Assembly (NCBI GenBank): GCA_021325595.1
Contig: JAJPGX010000006.1
Coordinates: forward strand, 1-35,029
Origin: Nitrososphaerota archaeon
Lineage (GTDB): Archaea; Thermoproteota; Nitrososphaeria; Nitrososphaerales; Nitrosopumilaceae
DNA length: 35,029 bases
Reading direction: 5' to 3'
The notes under the pieces are model-generated. The model searched no databases. It saw nothing but the letters and a program-made list of their open reading frames with translations, and was not told where the DNA came from. The position numbers and the translations under genes are program-made. Of the stretch, positions 22,075-29,582 are shown piece by piece (the first letter of the stretch is position 1; each line of letters begins with the position of its first letter).

Positions 22075-23049
22075 CTAGTAATGAAATACAGTGTCCCCTA
22101 TGGTCTTCTTCCAATCTGCACGAATTCCAGGCTTTCCTTTAAGTTTTTCTACATAATTAAAAGCAGATAATCCGGCTGTAGCCCCGCCTGAACATGCCGC
22201 TACTATCTGTTTGTATGGTATGCTGGTAGCATCTCCTGCTGCAAATATTGCAGGATGTGTTGTCTTTCCTTCCACTGTTGTCTCTATTTCATTTTTTGAA
22301 TTGATCTTCACTAGATGTTTTATGAAATCAAGATTTATCTTTGAACCCATTTCTATGAACAGACCGTCTACAAGAATTGATTTTTCTTTTCCAGAATTAT
22401 CTACCAGAGTTATTGATTGAAGATTATTGACACCAGATAATGCCTTAATAGACGATTGTGGAACAAGTTCTATGTTTTCTTTTTTTTCAATTGCCGCGAT
22501 CATATCCTTGTCGCCTCCCAGAGCACCTCCCTTGTAAATCAAATAAATCTTGGAAGCCATACGAGAAAGTAAAATTCCAGATTCTAACAAGTATCCTCCG
22601 ACCCCAACTACTGCAGTTGTTCTTCCCTGATAAAATGGTGCATCGCATTTTGTGCAATAATGCACACCTTTGTTTACAAACGTCTGTTCATTTTCAACTC
22701 CTAGATTATTTGGCACTTTTCCCGGTGCTGCAACTATTGCCTTTGTTATGTATTCAGAACGGCTTGTTTTTACTTTGAGCCCACCTTCAATCTCGTCAAC
22801 TCTCTCAACTGTATCATAGATCATCTCTCCGCCAAACATGAGAAACTGATTTTCAAGCGTCTTTGCAAGAAGTGGGCCGCTTGACATTATTGTGCCAGGA
22901 TAATTTTCAAGCTTTGGTATTAGGTTTAACTGTCCTCCCAAATCTTTTGAGATTAATAAACAGGCGACTTTCTGCCTTGCTACAAATATTCCAGCAGATA
23001 ATCCTGCAGGTCCACCCCCTATTATTATTACCTCGTATTCTTGGGCCAA
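22075..23049 (-). CDS. trxB: Thioredoxin-reductase-like flavoprotein with atypical NAD(P) site
   Basis: A 324-residue two-domain flavoprotein of the TrxR fold. FAD is bound by IIIGGGPAGLSAG (from residue 8) and the ATSIPY-type end AAGDATSIPYKQIVAACSGG. The redox pair is Cys132-Cys135 in YCTKCDAPFYQG. In the NAD(P) domain the dinucleotide motif reads VVGVGGYLLESG (147-158) instead of GGGNSAxEEA, and the usual HRRxxxR motif for NADPH is replaced by IYKGGALGGD (171-180). It likely reduces a thioredoxin or similar thiol protein, but NADPH may not be the donor; ferredoxin-, F420- and pyridine-nucleotide-independent TrxR relatives are known. A one-domain Lrp protein gene ends one base before its ATG. 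Confidence 0.85.
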   Translation of the reverse strand: MAQEYEVIIIGGGPAGLSAGIFVARQKVACLLISKDLGGQLNLIPKLENYPGTIMSSGPLLAKTLENQFLMFGGEMIYDTVERVDEIEGGLKVKTSRSEYITKAIVAAPGKVPNNLGVENEQTFVNKGVHYCTKCDAPFYQGRTTAVVGVGGYLLESGILLSRMASKIYLIYKGGALGGDKDMIAAIEKKENIELVPQSSIKALSGVNNLQSITLVDNSGKEKSILVDGLFIEMGSKINLDFIKHLVKINSKNEIETTVEGKTTHPAIFAAGDATSIPYKQIVAACSGGATAGLSAFNYVEKLKGKPGIRADWKKTIGDTVFHY

Positions 23050-23050
23050 T

Positions 23051-23281
23051 TTAGTTGATAGATATCAGTGAAGTGAGATTGTTGATGCCTTCAATTTTGT
23101 GCAAGTCTTCATCAATAGCTTTTTTGATCTCTTGCATATTGTCTGATTCCAGAACTAATAAAATATCATACATGCCATAAGTTGTTTTTACACTTTTTAC
23201 TATTGATATTTTTTTGGCAGCTTCGATTATTTTATTTTGGTGTTTATAATCTACATTTAGTAGAACAAATGCCTCATTCAC
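23051..23281 (-). CDS. Stand-alone Lrp/AsnC ligand-binding (RAM) domain protein
   Basis: A 76-residue protein made only of the effector domain of Lrp/AsnC regulators: EAFVLLNVDYKHQNKIIEAA, VKSVKTTYGMYDILLVLESD and a final INNLTSLISIN strand. The DNA-binding half is absent. Such domains form octamers or decamers that bind amino acids and can co-assemble with full-length regulators. Its TAA lies one base before the ATG of the TrxR-like gene, so the two are one transcript. A second copy of this type is at 29297-29533. Confidence 0.88.
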   Translation of the reverse strand: MNEAFVLLNVDYKHQNKIIEAAKKISIVKSVKTTYGMYDILLVLESDNMQEIKKAIDEDLHKIEGINNLTSLISIN

Positions 23282-23327
23282 GTCAATGTATTGGATCTAT
23301 CCTTTAAAAAGATGTCTTAGTCTGTGT

Positions 23328-24140
23328 TTATTTTTGAGTTGTAATATCTTGGCTTACCTTATGCTTTAGGGATTCAATTTCTTGTTTGGCCAACTCATAA
23401 TCTTCTTTTGTTCTTGCAAGTGCTGCTTTTAGTATCTCTAGTTCCTTTTTTGTGGATTCGTATTTAGCATTTATCGCAGAAGTAACAGCACCAGCTGCTT
23501 CCACAATTTTTTTCGTATCTTCCCTTTGTCCTACATTTGCAAGCTCTTTTTCAATAAATTCCAATTCTTTTTTAGCCAAGAAAATTTCTTTTTTCTTCAT
23601 TTCGTGTTGAGTTTTTAACTCCTCCAATTCTTTGTAATATCTATCACTATCCGATTTGATCTGCTCCATTTCTTTTCTAGCATCTTCTGTTTTTTCTTTG
23701 ATCTGTTCAAGTTCTAATATGGATGAATCTTTCTGTGAACTAATATCTGATAATTCATCACGCAAATTGTTAATTTGACTCTTTATTGAATCCACTTCAG
23801 TTTTGCTATATTGTGACTTGAGAAATTTCATCTCTTCTTTGGTAGATCTTATCTGTTCTACTACAGATTCATGTTCTGATCTTATGGCTGTGATTTCTTT
23901 TTTCATGGATTCTAGTTCATTCCGCGTTGTCTCTGTTTCTTTTATTAGGGCTTCAAGTTCAGTTCTCGCTTTATCTATCTTGTGAGAATACAAGTCAAGT
24001 GATTGAGCCCTTTCCTGAATCTCTTTTTCCAAGTCTTTTATCTCATTACTGGCAGTTTCTTTCTCACTTGGGCTGTCTGGAAACGCTTTTTCTAACTGTT
24101 CTGCCTTATCTTCTTTCTTTTTACGTCCTAGCAGGCCCAT
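23328..24140 (-). CDS. Long coiled-coil protein
   Basis: A 270-residue protein that is one long coiled coil from about residue 30 to 265 (heptads such as KIDKARTELEALIKETETTR and ELEQIKEKTEDARKEMEQIK) after a short basic start MGLLGRKKKEDK. There is no ATPase, membrane helix or DNA-binding motif, so it is not an SMC protein. The GLLGRKKK start looks like a membrane- or partner-docking tip. Comparable proteins occur in this phylum, with no known role; a scaffold or cytoskeletal task is a guess. It follows the lysS block with a 40-bp gap. Confidence 0.68.
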   Translation of the reverse strand: MGLLGRKKKEDKAEQLEKAFPDSPSEKETASNEIKDLEKEIQERAQSLDLYSHKIDKARTELEALIKETETTRNELESMKKEITAIRSEHESVVEQIRSTKEEMKFLKSQYSKTEVDSIKSQINNLRDELSDISSQKDSSILELEQIKEKTEDARKEMEQIKSDSDRYYKELEELKTQHEMKKKEIFLAKKELEFIEKELANVGQREDTKKIVEAAGAVTSAINAKYESTKKELEILKAALARTKEDYELAKQEIESLKHKVSQDITTQK

Positions 24141-24180
24141 TACATGTGATTTTCATATAAGGTAAGAAAAGGCTTCCTTT

Positions 24181-24369
24181 TTACCTGCGTTTTCGCAAAA
24201 ATGCAACATAAAATCCAATTCCTCCCAAAACAAAACCAACAGCCATGATTGCTATTCCTCCGACAAGATCTTGTTTGAAATGTGACGGCGCAAACACAAA
24301 GATCAAAATTGCAATTATTATTAAGATCATGCCTCCACCGCGTGGTCTATTGTATTCGTTATGTGCCAT
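24181..24369 (-). CDS. Small two-helix membrane protein
   Basis: A 62-residue protein: polar start with Arg/Gly (MAHNEYNRPRGGG), helix 1 (about 14-28, MILIIIAILIFVFAP), a short loop, helix 2 (about 36-56, GGIAIMAVGFVLGGIGFYVA) and a basic end (RKRR). ATG 24367-24369 lies three bases after the lysS stop, so it is the last gene of the elp3-lysS operon. Function unknown. Confidence 0.65.
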   Translation of the reverse strand: MAHNEYNRPRGGGMILIIIAILIFVFAPSHFKQDLVGGIAIMAVGFVLGGIGFYVAFLRKRR

Positions 24370-24372
24370 GCC

Positions 24373-25962
24373 TTAGAGATGCTCTGATATTAACAATGCT
24401 ACTTTCTTTCTACCTATATCTAAAATAAATGGACCAAGTTTTGGACCTCTTTCCGCTGCTAAAATGATTTGATATAATATCTTGAAGAAATCTTTTGGCT
24501 GGATATCTCTATTTTTAGCAATCTGGTATATTGAATTTTGAAGATCTTCCGGCTCTTGCTCAGATGATAAAAGGCTGGCAAGCTCGGATAATGCGTTTTT
24601 TACTTTGTCTTCTACCTGGATTTCTACTTTTGTAGGTTTGTCAAAATCATCGGCATAATTTCCGGCAAGTGTGATTAATTCTTCGATTTCAGGACTTGAT
24701 TCTTTTATTGTACCATATTCTATTAGTTTTTTTGTTACAAGCGGAATTCTGTCTTCACGAAATATTTTACAAAGCTGAACCAACAGTCTGTAATTTACAT
24801 AAGGTCTTTGACTTTTTGGTGGAGTAAGTAGATTGACATATTCATACAGTCCTTTGGATCTGATGGTTTTGTTTTCATTTTCAAGTTTGATCTTTCCAAA
24901 GTAAATGTTTTCAAGCTCATTATATTCATCCATGAGTGCAGGTATATCATCAAATCCAACTTCACGAGTTCCAGTAATTCTTTTGTAGAGTAACAATAGG
25001 ATAGACTTCGGTGTTCCATATCTTAGCCATGCTTGCGAAGTCACTACATTTCCAAGTGATTTTGATATTTTTTTACCTCCTTTATCGAGAAACATCTCGT
25101 ACTTTACATGTGTAGGGGCAGGAAACTTTAGTATCTCTTCTGCAACCCAGTCATTTACTTTAACAGAATCCATAATGTCTTTTCCATATGCCTCAAATCT
25201 TATGTCAAATGCGTGCCATCTAGCAGCAAATTCTACTTTCCATGGAAGCTTTCCAATGTCTTTTGTTATGTCTGCTATTCCTTCGTGGCCACAACCTTCT
25301 AGCGTTTTTGAACCAATTGTAGTTCCAACACATTTGTACTTGATCTTTCTTTCATCTGGGAGATATTCGTAAGATATCGCAGTATACAACCTACCACAAT
25401 TTGCACACAAGGGAAAATATGGTAATGCTTCTTGGTACTTTTCTTGTCCTACCATTTCAGCTATTTTTTTGCCAATTTTTTTACTGTTTGTCAAAATCAT
25501 ATGAATTTGTTCTTTAAGCAATCCATTTTTGTAAGTGTCTACACCGCGTTGAAACTTGTATTTTATTCCGAGTTTGTCAAGACCATCAAGAAGCAAACTG
25601 CTCATGTGCAAACCATATGAATCATGACATCCGAAAGGATCAGGTATGAAAGATACGGGTTTTCCAATATGTTCTTTTAGCGAATCTGGGAGTCCTTCTG
25701 GAATCTTTCTTAGACCGTCAAGATCATCTGAATAAGCTATAAGCTCAGACTTGTATCCAAAATTTTCTAAAGCTAGTTTTACCCCATATGCTCTTACGGC
25801 ATCTCCTAGACTTCCTATGTGTGGAATACCAGAGGCACCAAGACCGCTTTCTACTCTGATTAATTTTGTATCCCTGCCAATGGATTTTTCTCTCTCTAAT
25901 AGTTCAAATGCAAGTTTATCTATCCACGTTCCCTTTCCAATTATCTGCTGTTCTTCTTCCAT
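24373..25962 (-). CDS. lysS: Lysyl-tRNA synthetase, archaeal class I
   Basis: A 529-residue class I LysRS that charges tRNA-Lys in the cytoplasm. The HIGH-type motif is HIGS at residues 48-51 and the KMSKS-type motif is KISKS at 298-302. A zinc-binding insertion carries Cys186, Cys189, Cys211 and Cys224. The C-terminal helical domain (about 360-529) matches the anticodon-binding region of class I LysRS. This enzyme replaces the bacterial/eukaryotic class II type in many archaea. Its ATG overlaps the stop of elp3 by one base (TAATG), so translation is likely coupled, and a two-helix membrane gene follows three bases later. Confidence 0.97.
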   Translation of the reverse strand: MEEEQQIIGKGTWIDKLAFELLEREKSIGRDTKLIRVESGLGASGIPHIGSLGDAVRAYGVKLALENFGYKSELIAYSDDLDGLRKIPEGLPDSLKEHIGKPVSFIPDPFGCHDSYGLHMSSLLLDGLDKLGIKYKFQRGVDTYKNGLLKEQIHMILTNSKKIGKKIAEMVGQEKYQEALPYFPLCANCGRLYTAISYEYLPDERKIKYKCVGTTIGSKTLEGCGHEGIADITKDIGKLPWKVEFAARWHAFDIRFEAYGKDIMDSVKVNDWVAEEILKFPAPTHVKYEMFLDKGGKKISKSLGNVVTSQAWLRYGTPKSILLLLYKRITGTREVGFDDIPALMDEYNELENIYFGKIKLENENKTIRSKGLYEYVNLLTPPKSQRPYVNYRLLVQLCKIFREDRIPLVTKKLIEYGTIKESSPEIEELITLAGNYADDFDKPTKVEIQVEDKVKNALSELASLLSSEQEPEDLQNSIYQIAKNRDIQPKDFFKILYQIILAAERGPKLGPFILDIGRKKVALLISEHL

Positions 25963-27548
25963 TATACCAATTCCTTTGACATGTATGGACCAAGTTGGCG
26001 GTAACCAATCTTTCTATAGTATTCTCTTGTACCTACTGCACTTATTACGACCAACCTCTTTGCATCAAATTCCTCTCTTGATATCTTTTCTGCTTCTACC
26101 ATGAGGTTTCTTCCTAATCCTAAGTGTTGTATGCTATCATTATCGCGTTCTCCTAATTTCAACGACTTGCCGTATACGTGTAGTTCCCTTACTATGCAAG
26201 TATTTTTCGTAATTTCACTTCTATGTGCATTATCACTTGGATTTCTTAACCTCAGAAACCCAAATATCCTATTTTTTGAATCATCATATGACAAAAAGAC
26301 CTCGTTACCATGAGATGAATCATAACCTTCCCTATTCATTTTAATGTCATCTACATTAGCTGTGGTCTCAGATAATCCAGCTTCTCTACATCTTATACAT
26401 TTGCATGACAGATTCTGTTTTCTAAGGTTTTGTTGAACAATTTGTCTCAAATTCCCAAGCTTTGGTCCTGCAATTATCTGGTCTGATGAAATTTCACGCT
26501 GCAACCTCATTATTCTTGCCCATTTTGGCACTATTTTTTTAATTTCTGTTAGAACTTTTATCATCGCTTCATCTGAATATGGTGTAAATTCGTTTCTTTT
26601 GTAAAGATCATACAAAGGAGTATTTTCAAGAACCAATGTAGGATATATCTTAAGCATATCTGGCCTTAGCGCAGGATCTGAAAATAGTCGTTTAAAATCT
26701 TCAATGTCGTCTTCTGGGGTCATGGTAGGAAGACCTGGCATCATATGAGCAACAATCTTATATCCTGAATCTTTTGAAATCTGAAATGATTCTAAAACAT
26801 CAGCATATGTGTGTCCCCTGTTAACAATTTCATATACACGCTCATGGAGGCTTTGTACTCCGATCTCTACTCTTGTCACTCCATATTCCAACATCCAATT
26901 TACATGATCTTTTTTACAATAATCCGGTTTTGTTTCTATTGTGAATCCAACATTTCTTACATTGGCGTTTTCATTGTTTTTCTTTGCAGATTCTAAATCT
27001 GGAGAATCAAATCCATTTAATGCATCAAAACATGATTTGATAAAGTTGATTTGATAGCTACGTGGCATAAAAAGAAAGGTACCACCGACTATCACTAGTT
27101 CTAATTTTGTCGTATCATGACCATATGATATGAGATGTTCTAGCTTGTCTGTTATCTGTTTTTTTGGATCATAATTATTTGCTATGGCATTTTGTGTCGA
27201 TGGTTCTCTTCCAGTGTAACTGTTAGGTGTGTTAAATTCGACTCCGCCTGGGCAATAACTGCATCTGCCATGAGGACATGCGTATGGCTTTGGCATGAGT
27301 GCGATAACTGCTACACCTGATGCTGTTTTTACAGGTTTTCTTATCAATGCCCTTTGAAGTTTGATGTAATCAGAACCATTTGCAGATGCAAGTATCTCAT
27401 AGTTTCTTGGAATCCTCTCAAGAGAATATTTCACACAAATTCTCTTTACTTCTCTTTTAACATCCTTATTTGTAGGGTTCGCGATGGAAAGTAGATTTCT
27501 GCATATCTCTTTGCATGCTTCATCGAACGTAATTTCAGCTTGTTGCAC
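25962..27548 (-). CDS. elp3: Elp3 tRNA-modifying enzyme (radical SAM plus acetyltransferase)
   Basis: A 528-residue archaeal Elp3, which starts the cm5U-type modification of uridine 34 in tRNA. The radical SAM cluster motif is Cys91, Cys96 and Cys99 in CPHGRCSYCPGG, followed by the usual GREPSTQNAIANNYDP segment. The middle contains MLKIYPTLVLENTPLYDLY and a Cys-rich zinc region (CKCIRCREAG). The C-terminal GNAT acetyltransferase domain (about 400-528) has HLGLGRNLMVEAE and ends YRKIGYRQLGPYMSKEL. Start is GTG at 27546-27548. One-base overlap with lysS makes a translation operon; purM lies 66 bp upstream. Confidence 0.97.
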   Translation of the reverse strand: MQQAEITFDEACKEICRNLLSIANPTNKDVKREVKRICVKYSLERIPRNYEILASANGSDYIKLQRALIRKPVKTASGVAVIALMPKPYACPHGRCSYCPGGVEFNTPNSYTGREPSTQNAIANNYDPKKQITDKLEHLISYGHDTTKLELVIVGGTFLFMPRSYQINFIKSCFDALNGFDSPDLESAKKNNENANVRNVGFTIETKPDYCKKDHVNWMLEYGVTRVEIGVQSLHERVYEIVNRGHTYADVLESFQISKDSGYKIVAHMMPGLPTMTPEDDIEDFKRLFSDPALRPDMLKIYPTLVLENTPLYDLYKRNEFTPYSDEAMIKVLTEIKKIVPKWARIMRLQREISSDQIIAGPKLGNLRQIVQQNLRKQNLSCKCIRCREAGLSETTANVDDIKMNREGYDSSHGNEVFLSYDDSKNRIFGFLRLRNPSDNAHRSEITKNTCIVRELHVYGKSLKLGERDNDSIQHLGLGRNLMVEAEKISREEFDAKRLVVISAVGTREYYRKIGYRQLGPYMSKELV

Positions 27549-27614
27549 GCCTTGTAAGGATGAATTTGGGTATTAAATTCTAATCAAGGGAGGAAAATTT
27601 GGTCCATTCTTGAA

Positions 27615-28637
27615 TCAGGCTATTCGCATGGTATCTATGTAAACGCCTTTCTTTTCTGTTATTCTGCCTATCTGTCTGCTATGAAATCCGTATTTTTTGA
27701 ATACCTCATTGATGATCTCTTCTTCATCCTCTGAGGCTATCAGACAAAAGCCTATGCCCATGTTAAACGTCTTGTACATCTCTTTTTTTTCCACGTCCTG
27801 ATTTTCAATTAACTGAAATATTGGTGGGGGTTCTGGCAAATTATCTATTACATATCCAGTCTTTTTGAGCCTCAAAAGTTTTGTGAAAGAACCTCCAGTT
27901 ATATGTGCCAATCCATGTATGTCGCATTCTTTTATGATCTCAAGAACTGGCTTTACATAGATCTCAGTTGGCTCTAATAATGCATCGCCTAGTATCCCTA
28001 TGCCCTTTATCTTCTCACGTATGGAATATTTTGAGAGTAATGCCTTTCTTGCCAGAGAATATCCGTTTGAGTGTAATCCACTGCTTTTCACTCCTATGAT
28101 TATGTCATCAGAAGATATCATGTCACCTAAGATCAAGTCTTGCTTGTCAAGCATTCCTACCACGGTTCCGGCCAGATCAAAAGAAAAATTTTTACCAGAA
28201 ATCAGGTCTGGCAATATTGCAGTCTCGCCTCCTACTATTGGAACTAGAGCTTTTTTTGCTCCTACGACTAGTCCTTTTACTATCTGTCTGAATTTGTTTT
28301 CATCATTCTTGTTGGCTGCTATGTAATCAACAAATGATATCGGTGTAGCTCCTGTGCAAATTATGTCATTTACGTTCATAGCTATGCAATCTATCCCGAT
28401 AGTATCGAGTTTTTTCATCATCTGTGCAATTATGACTTTGGTTCCTACTCCGTCAGTATGTGTGGCTAACAGCTTACCATTTGGCATCTCTATGATTCCA
28501 GCATAATGACCAAACCCGGTCATTGTCTTGAGCTTTTTTTGTAACTTGTGCGTTGATGAAATAAGGGCTCCAATGCTATTTTGGCTTCGCTTGATTTTTC
28601 CAATATCTACACCAGAGTCTTTGTAGGTGATTCCCAA
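27615..28637 (-). CDS. purM: Phosphoribosylformylglycinamidine cyclo-ligase (AIR synthetase)
   Basis: A 340-residue PurM that makes aminoimidazole ribonucleotide from FGAM with ATP, the fifth step of purine synthesis. It shows the family start YKDSGVDIG, the conserved HTDGVGTK (from about residue 59) and the dimer signature NDIICTGATPISFVDYIA, then GGETAILPD and GLHSNGYSLARKALL, and GLAHITGGSFTKL. The length is normal. The start is TTG at 28635-28637: the frame is open back to the stop of the upstream winged-helix gene without ATG or GTG. The gene follows the winged-helix gene by 42 bp and precedes elp3 by 66 bp on the same strand. Confidence 0.96.
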   Translation of the reverse strand: MGITYKDSGVDIGKIKRSQNSIGALISSTHKLQKKLKTMTGFGHYAGIIEMPNGKLLATHTDGVGTKVIIAQMMKKLDTIGIDCIAMNVNDIICTGATPISFVDYIAANKNDENKFRQIVKGLVVGAKKALVPIVGGETAILPDLISGKNFSFDLAGTVVGMLDKQDLILGDMISSDDIIIGVKSSGLHSNGYSLARKALLSKYSIREKIKGIGILGDALLEPTEIYVKPVLEIIKECDIHGLAHITGGSFTKLLRLKKTGYVIDNLPEPPPIFQLIENQDVEKKEMYKTFNMGIGFCLIASEDEEEIINEVFKKYGFHSRQIGRITEKKGVYIDTMRIA

Positions 28638-28679
28638 TGACTTTGCTCTATTTGCTAGGAATAAAAGAATTTTGTAAAG

Positions 28680-29024
28680 CTAGTTATTTTTCTGCATAAA
28701 CAGGTCAAGCATAGTTCTTCCCCTATCTGTTATGAAATATACCATGTTTGAGCCGGTAGGTTCTTTTCTAACAAAATTGTATGACGTGCACAAATGCAGG
28801 TAATTCAAAAACGATCTCTTCATTCTTATGTTTGATTTCACGTAAAGATCAGAAAATGTCATTGGACTGCATCTTAGCTGATAAAGCAATTTTAGAATGG
28901 ATATCGTGCTAAAGTCTTTGGCTCTTGCTTTTACCGCGTCTAGTACCTGCTCGTCTCTTTTTATTATGAAATCCGAAAAGTGATCTGCCACTTCTACTGG
29001 TATATAGGTCATTCTCGTCTTCAT
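28680..29024 (-). CDS. Winged-helix DNA-binding protein
   Basis: A 114-residue regulator. The N-terminal region (MKTRMTYIPVEVADHFSDFI) leads to a helix and the winged-helix core FSTISILKLLYQLRCSPMTF, SDLYVKSNIRMKRSFLNYLH and the wing FVRKEPTGSNMVYFITDRGR. The end TMLDLFMQKNN is short, so dimerisation is through the core. It is the first gene before purM-elp3-lysS and its upstream region contains a perfect palindrome, so autoregulation and control of the operon are likely. Ligand unknown. Confidence 0.78.
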   Translation of the reverse strand: MKTRMTYIPVEVADHFSDFIIKRDEQVLDAVKARAKDFSTISILKLLYQLRCSPMTFSDLYVKSNIRMKRSFLNYLHLCTSYNFVRKEPTGSNMVYFITDRGRTMLDLFMQKNN

Positions 29025-29034
29025 CTTACGGTAT

Positions 29035-29050
29035 GGTACGGTAATGTACC
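29035..29050. promoter_or_regulatory. GGTAC palindrome upstream of the winged-helix gene
   Basis: GGTAC-ggtaat-GTACC is a perfect inverted repeat 11 bp from the ATG (29022-29024). A related ACGGTA motif is repeated directly at 29028-29033 and 29038-29043. It lies between the start codon and a TATA-like AAATTAATAA (about 29053-29062, minus strand), a position typical of a repressor operator. Confidence 0.5.
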
Positions 29051-29174
29051 TTATTAATTTTAGTTAGATGATTTTTTTGAGCTAGGCGGTAGCTTTTTTG
29101 AACAACATCAGGAAATGTATCTAAAGATAAGAAACCCCAGTCCTTGTAGAATTTTTTGGCGCTGGTAATTTGTT

Positions 29175-29266
29175 AAATTGTATTTTTTGTTTGAAAACTG
29201 TAACGAATTTGAAATCAAAATATTGTTTTTCATGATCTTTTTGAAATTATTTTTCAAATACAATTT
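29175..29266. promoter_or_regulatory. Inverted repeats upstream of the second Lrp-type gene
   Basis: AAATTGTATTT (29175-29185) and AAATACAATTT (29256-29266) are perfect 11-bp inverted arms. Between them TTTGAAA-ttatt-TTTCAAA (29240-29258) is a perfect 7-5-7 inverted repeat, placed just upstream of a TATA-like TTTTTATG (about 29267-29275) and the ATG at 29297. This is the usual place for an Lrp-type operator or activator site. The region from 29066 to 29296 contains no credible gene. Confidence 0.42.
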
Positions 29267-29296
29267 GTTTTTATGTAGGCTTATGCCATTTTAAAC

Positions 29297-29533
29297 ATGC
29301 ATAGCGCTTTTATCCTGATGAACGCAGAACTGGGTAAAGAATCATTAATTGTGGATCAACTAAAAAAAATTCCTCATGTTAAGGAAGTTCATCCAGTTTA
29401 TGGAGTATATGATGTATTGATGATAATAGAGTCAGAATCAATGGAAGATCTGCGTGAAATAATCACTTCACAGGTAAGAAAACTAGACGGAATTAAATCG
29501 ACACTTACCATGATCATAGTAAAAAACCAATAA
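29297..29533 (+). CDS. Stand-alone Lrp/AsnC ligand-binding (RAM) domain protein, second copy
   Basis: A 78-residue one-domain protein: SAFILMNAELGKESLIVDQL, VKEVHPVYGVYDVLMIIESE and the final strand KSTLTMIIVKN. Like the gene at 23051-23281 it has the Lrp/AsnC effector fold and no helix-turn-helix. The pattern Y-G-x-Y-D-(I/V)-L is shared by both, so they are related. It may sense an amino acid and modulate full-length Lrp regulators elsewhere. ATG 29297 is about 26 nt after a TATA-like element. It precedes the cation exchanger gene by 49 bp; that gene has its own TATA-like ATAATATAG. Confidence 0.88.
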   Translation: MHSAFILMNAELGKESLIVDQLKKIPHVKEVHPVYGVYDVLMIIESESMEDLREIITSQVRKLDGIKSTLTMIIVKNQ

Positions 29534-29582
29534 TTAAGGTAGATCCTCTGTCATAGATAATATAGAATAACATTATAGAAAA

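Noticed and set aside
22458-22778. Plus-strand 106-residue frame inside the TrxR-like gene
   Set aside because: It is antisense to a clearly coding gene and has a Leu/Pro/His-rich shadow composition.
8053-24369. A CRISPR array, toxin-antitoxin pair or integrated element in the accessory stretch
   Set aside because: No regularly spaced repeats, integrase, replication gene or attachment duplication beside the tRNA was seen; the small genes do not show a toxin or antitoxin motif.
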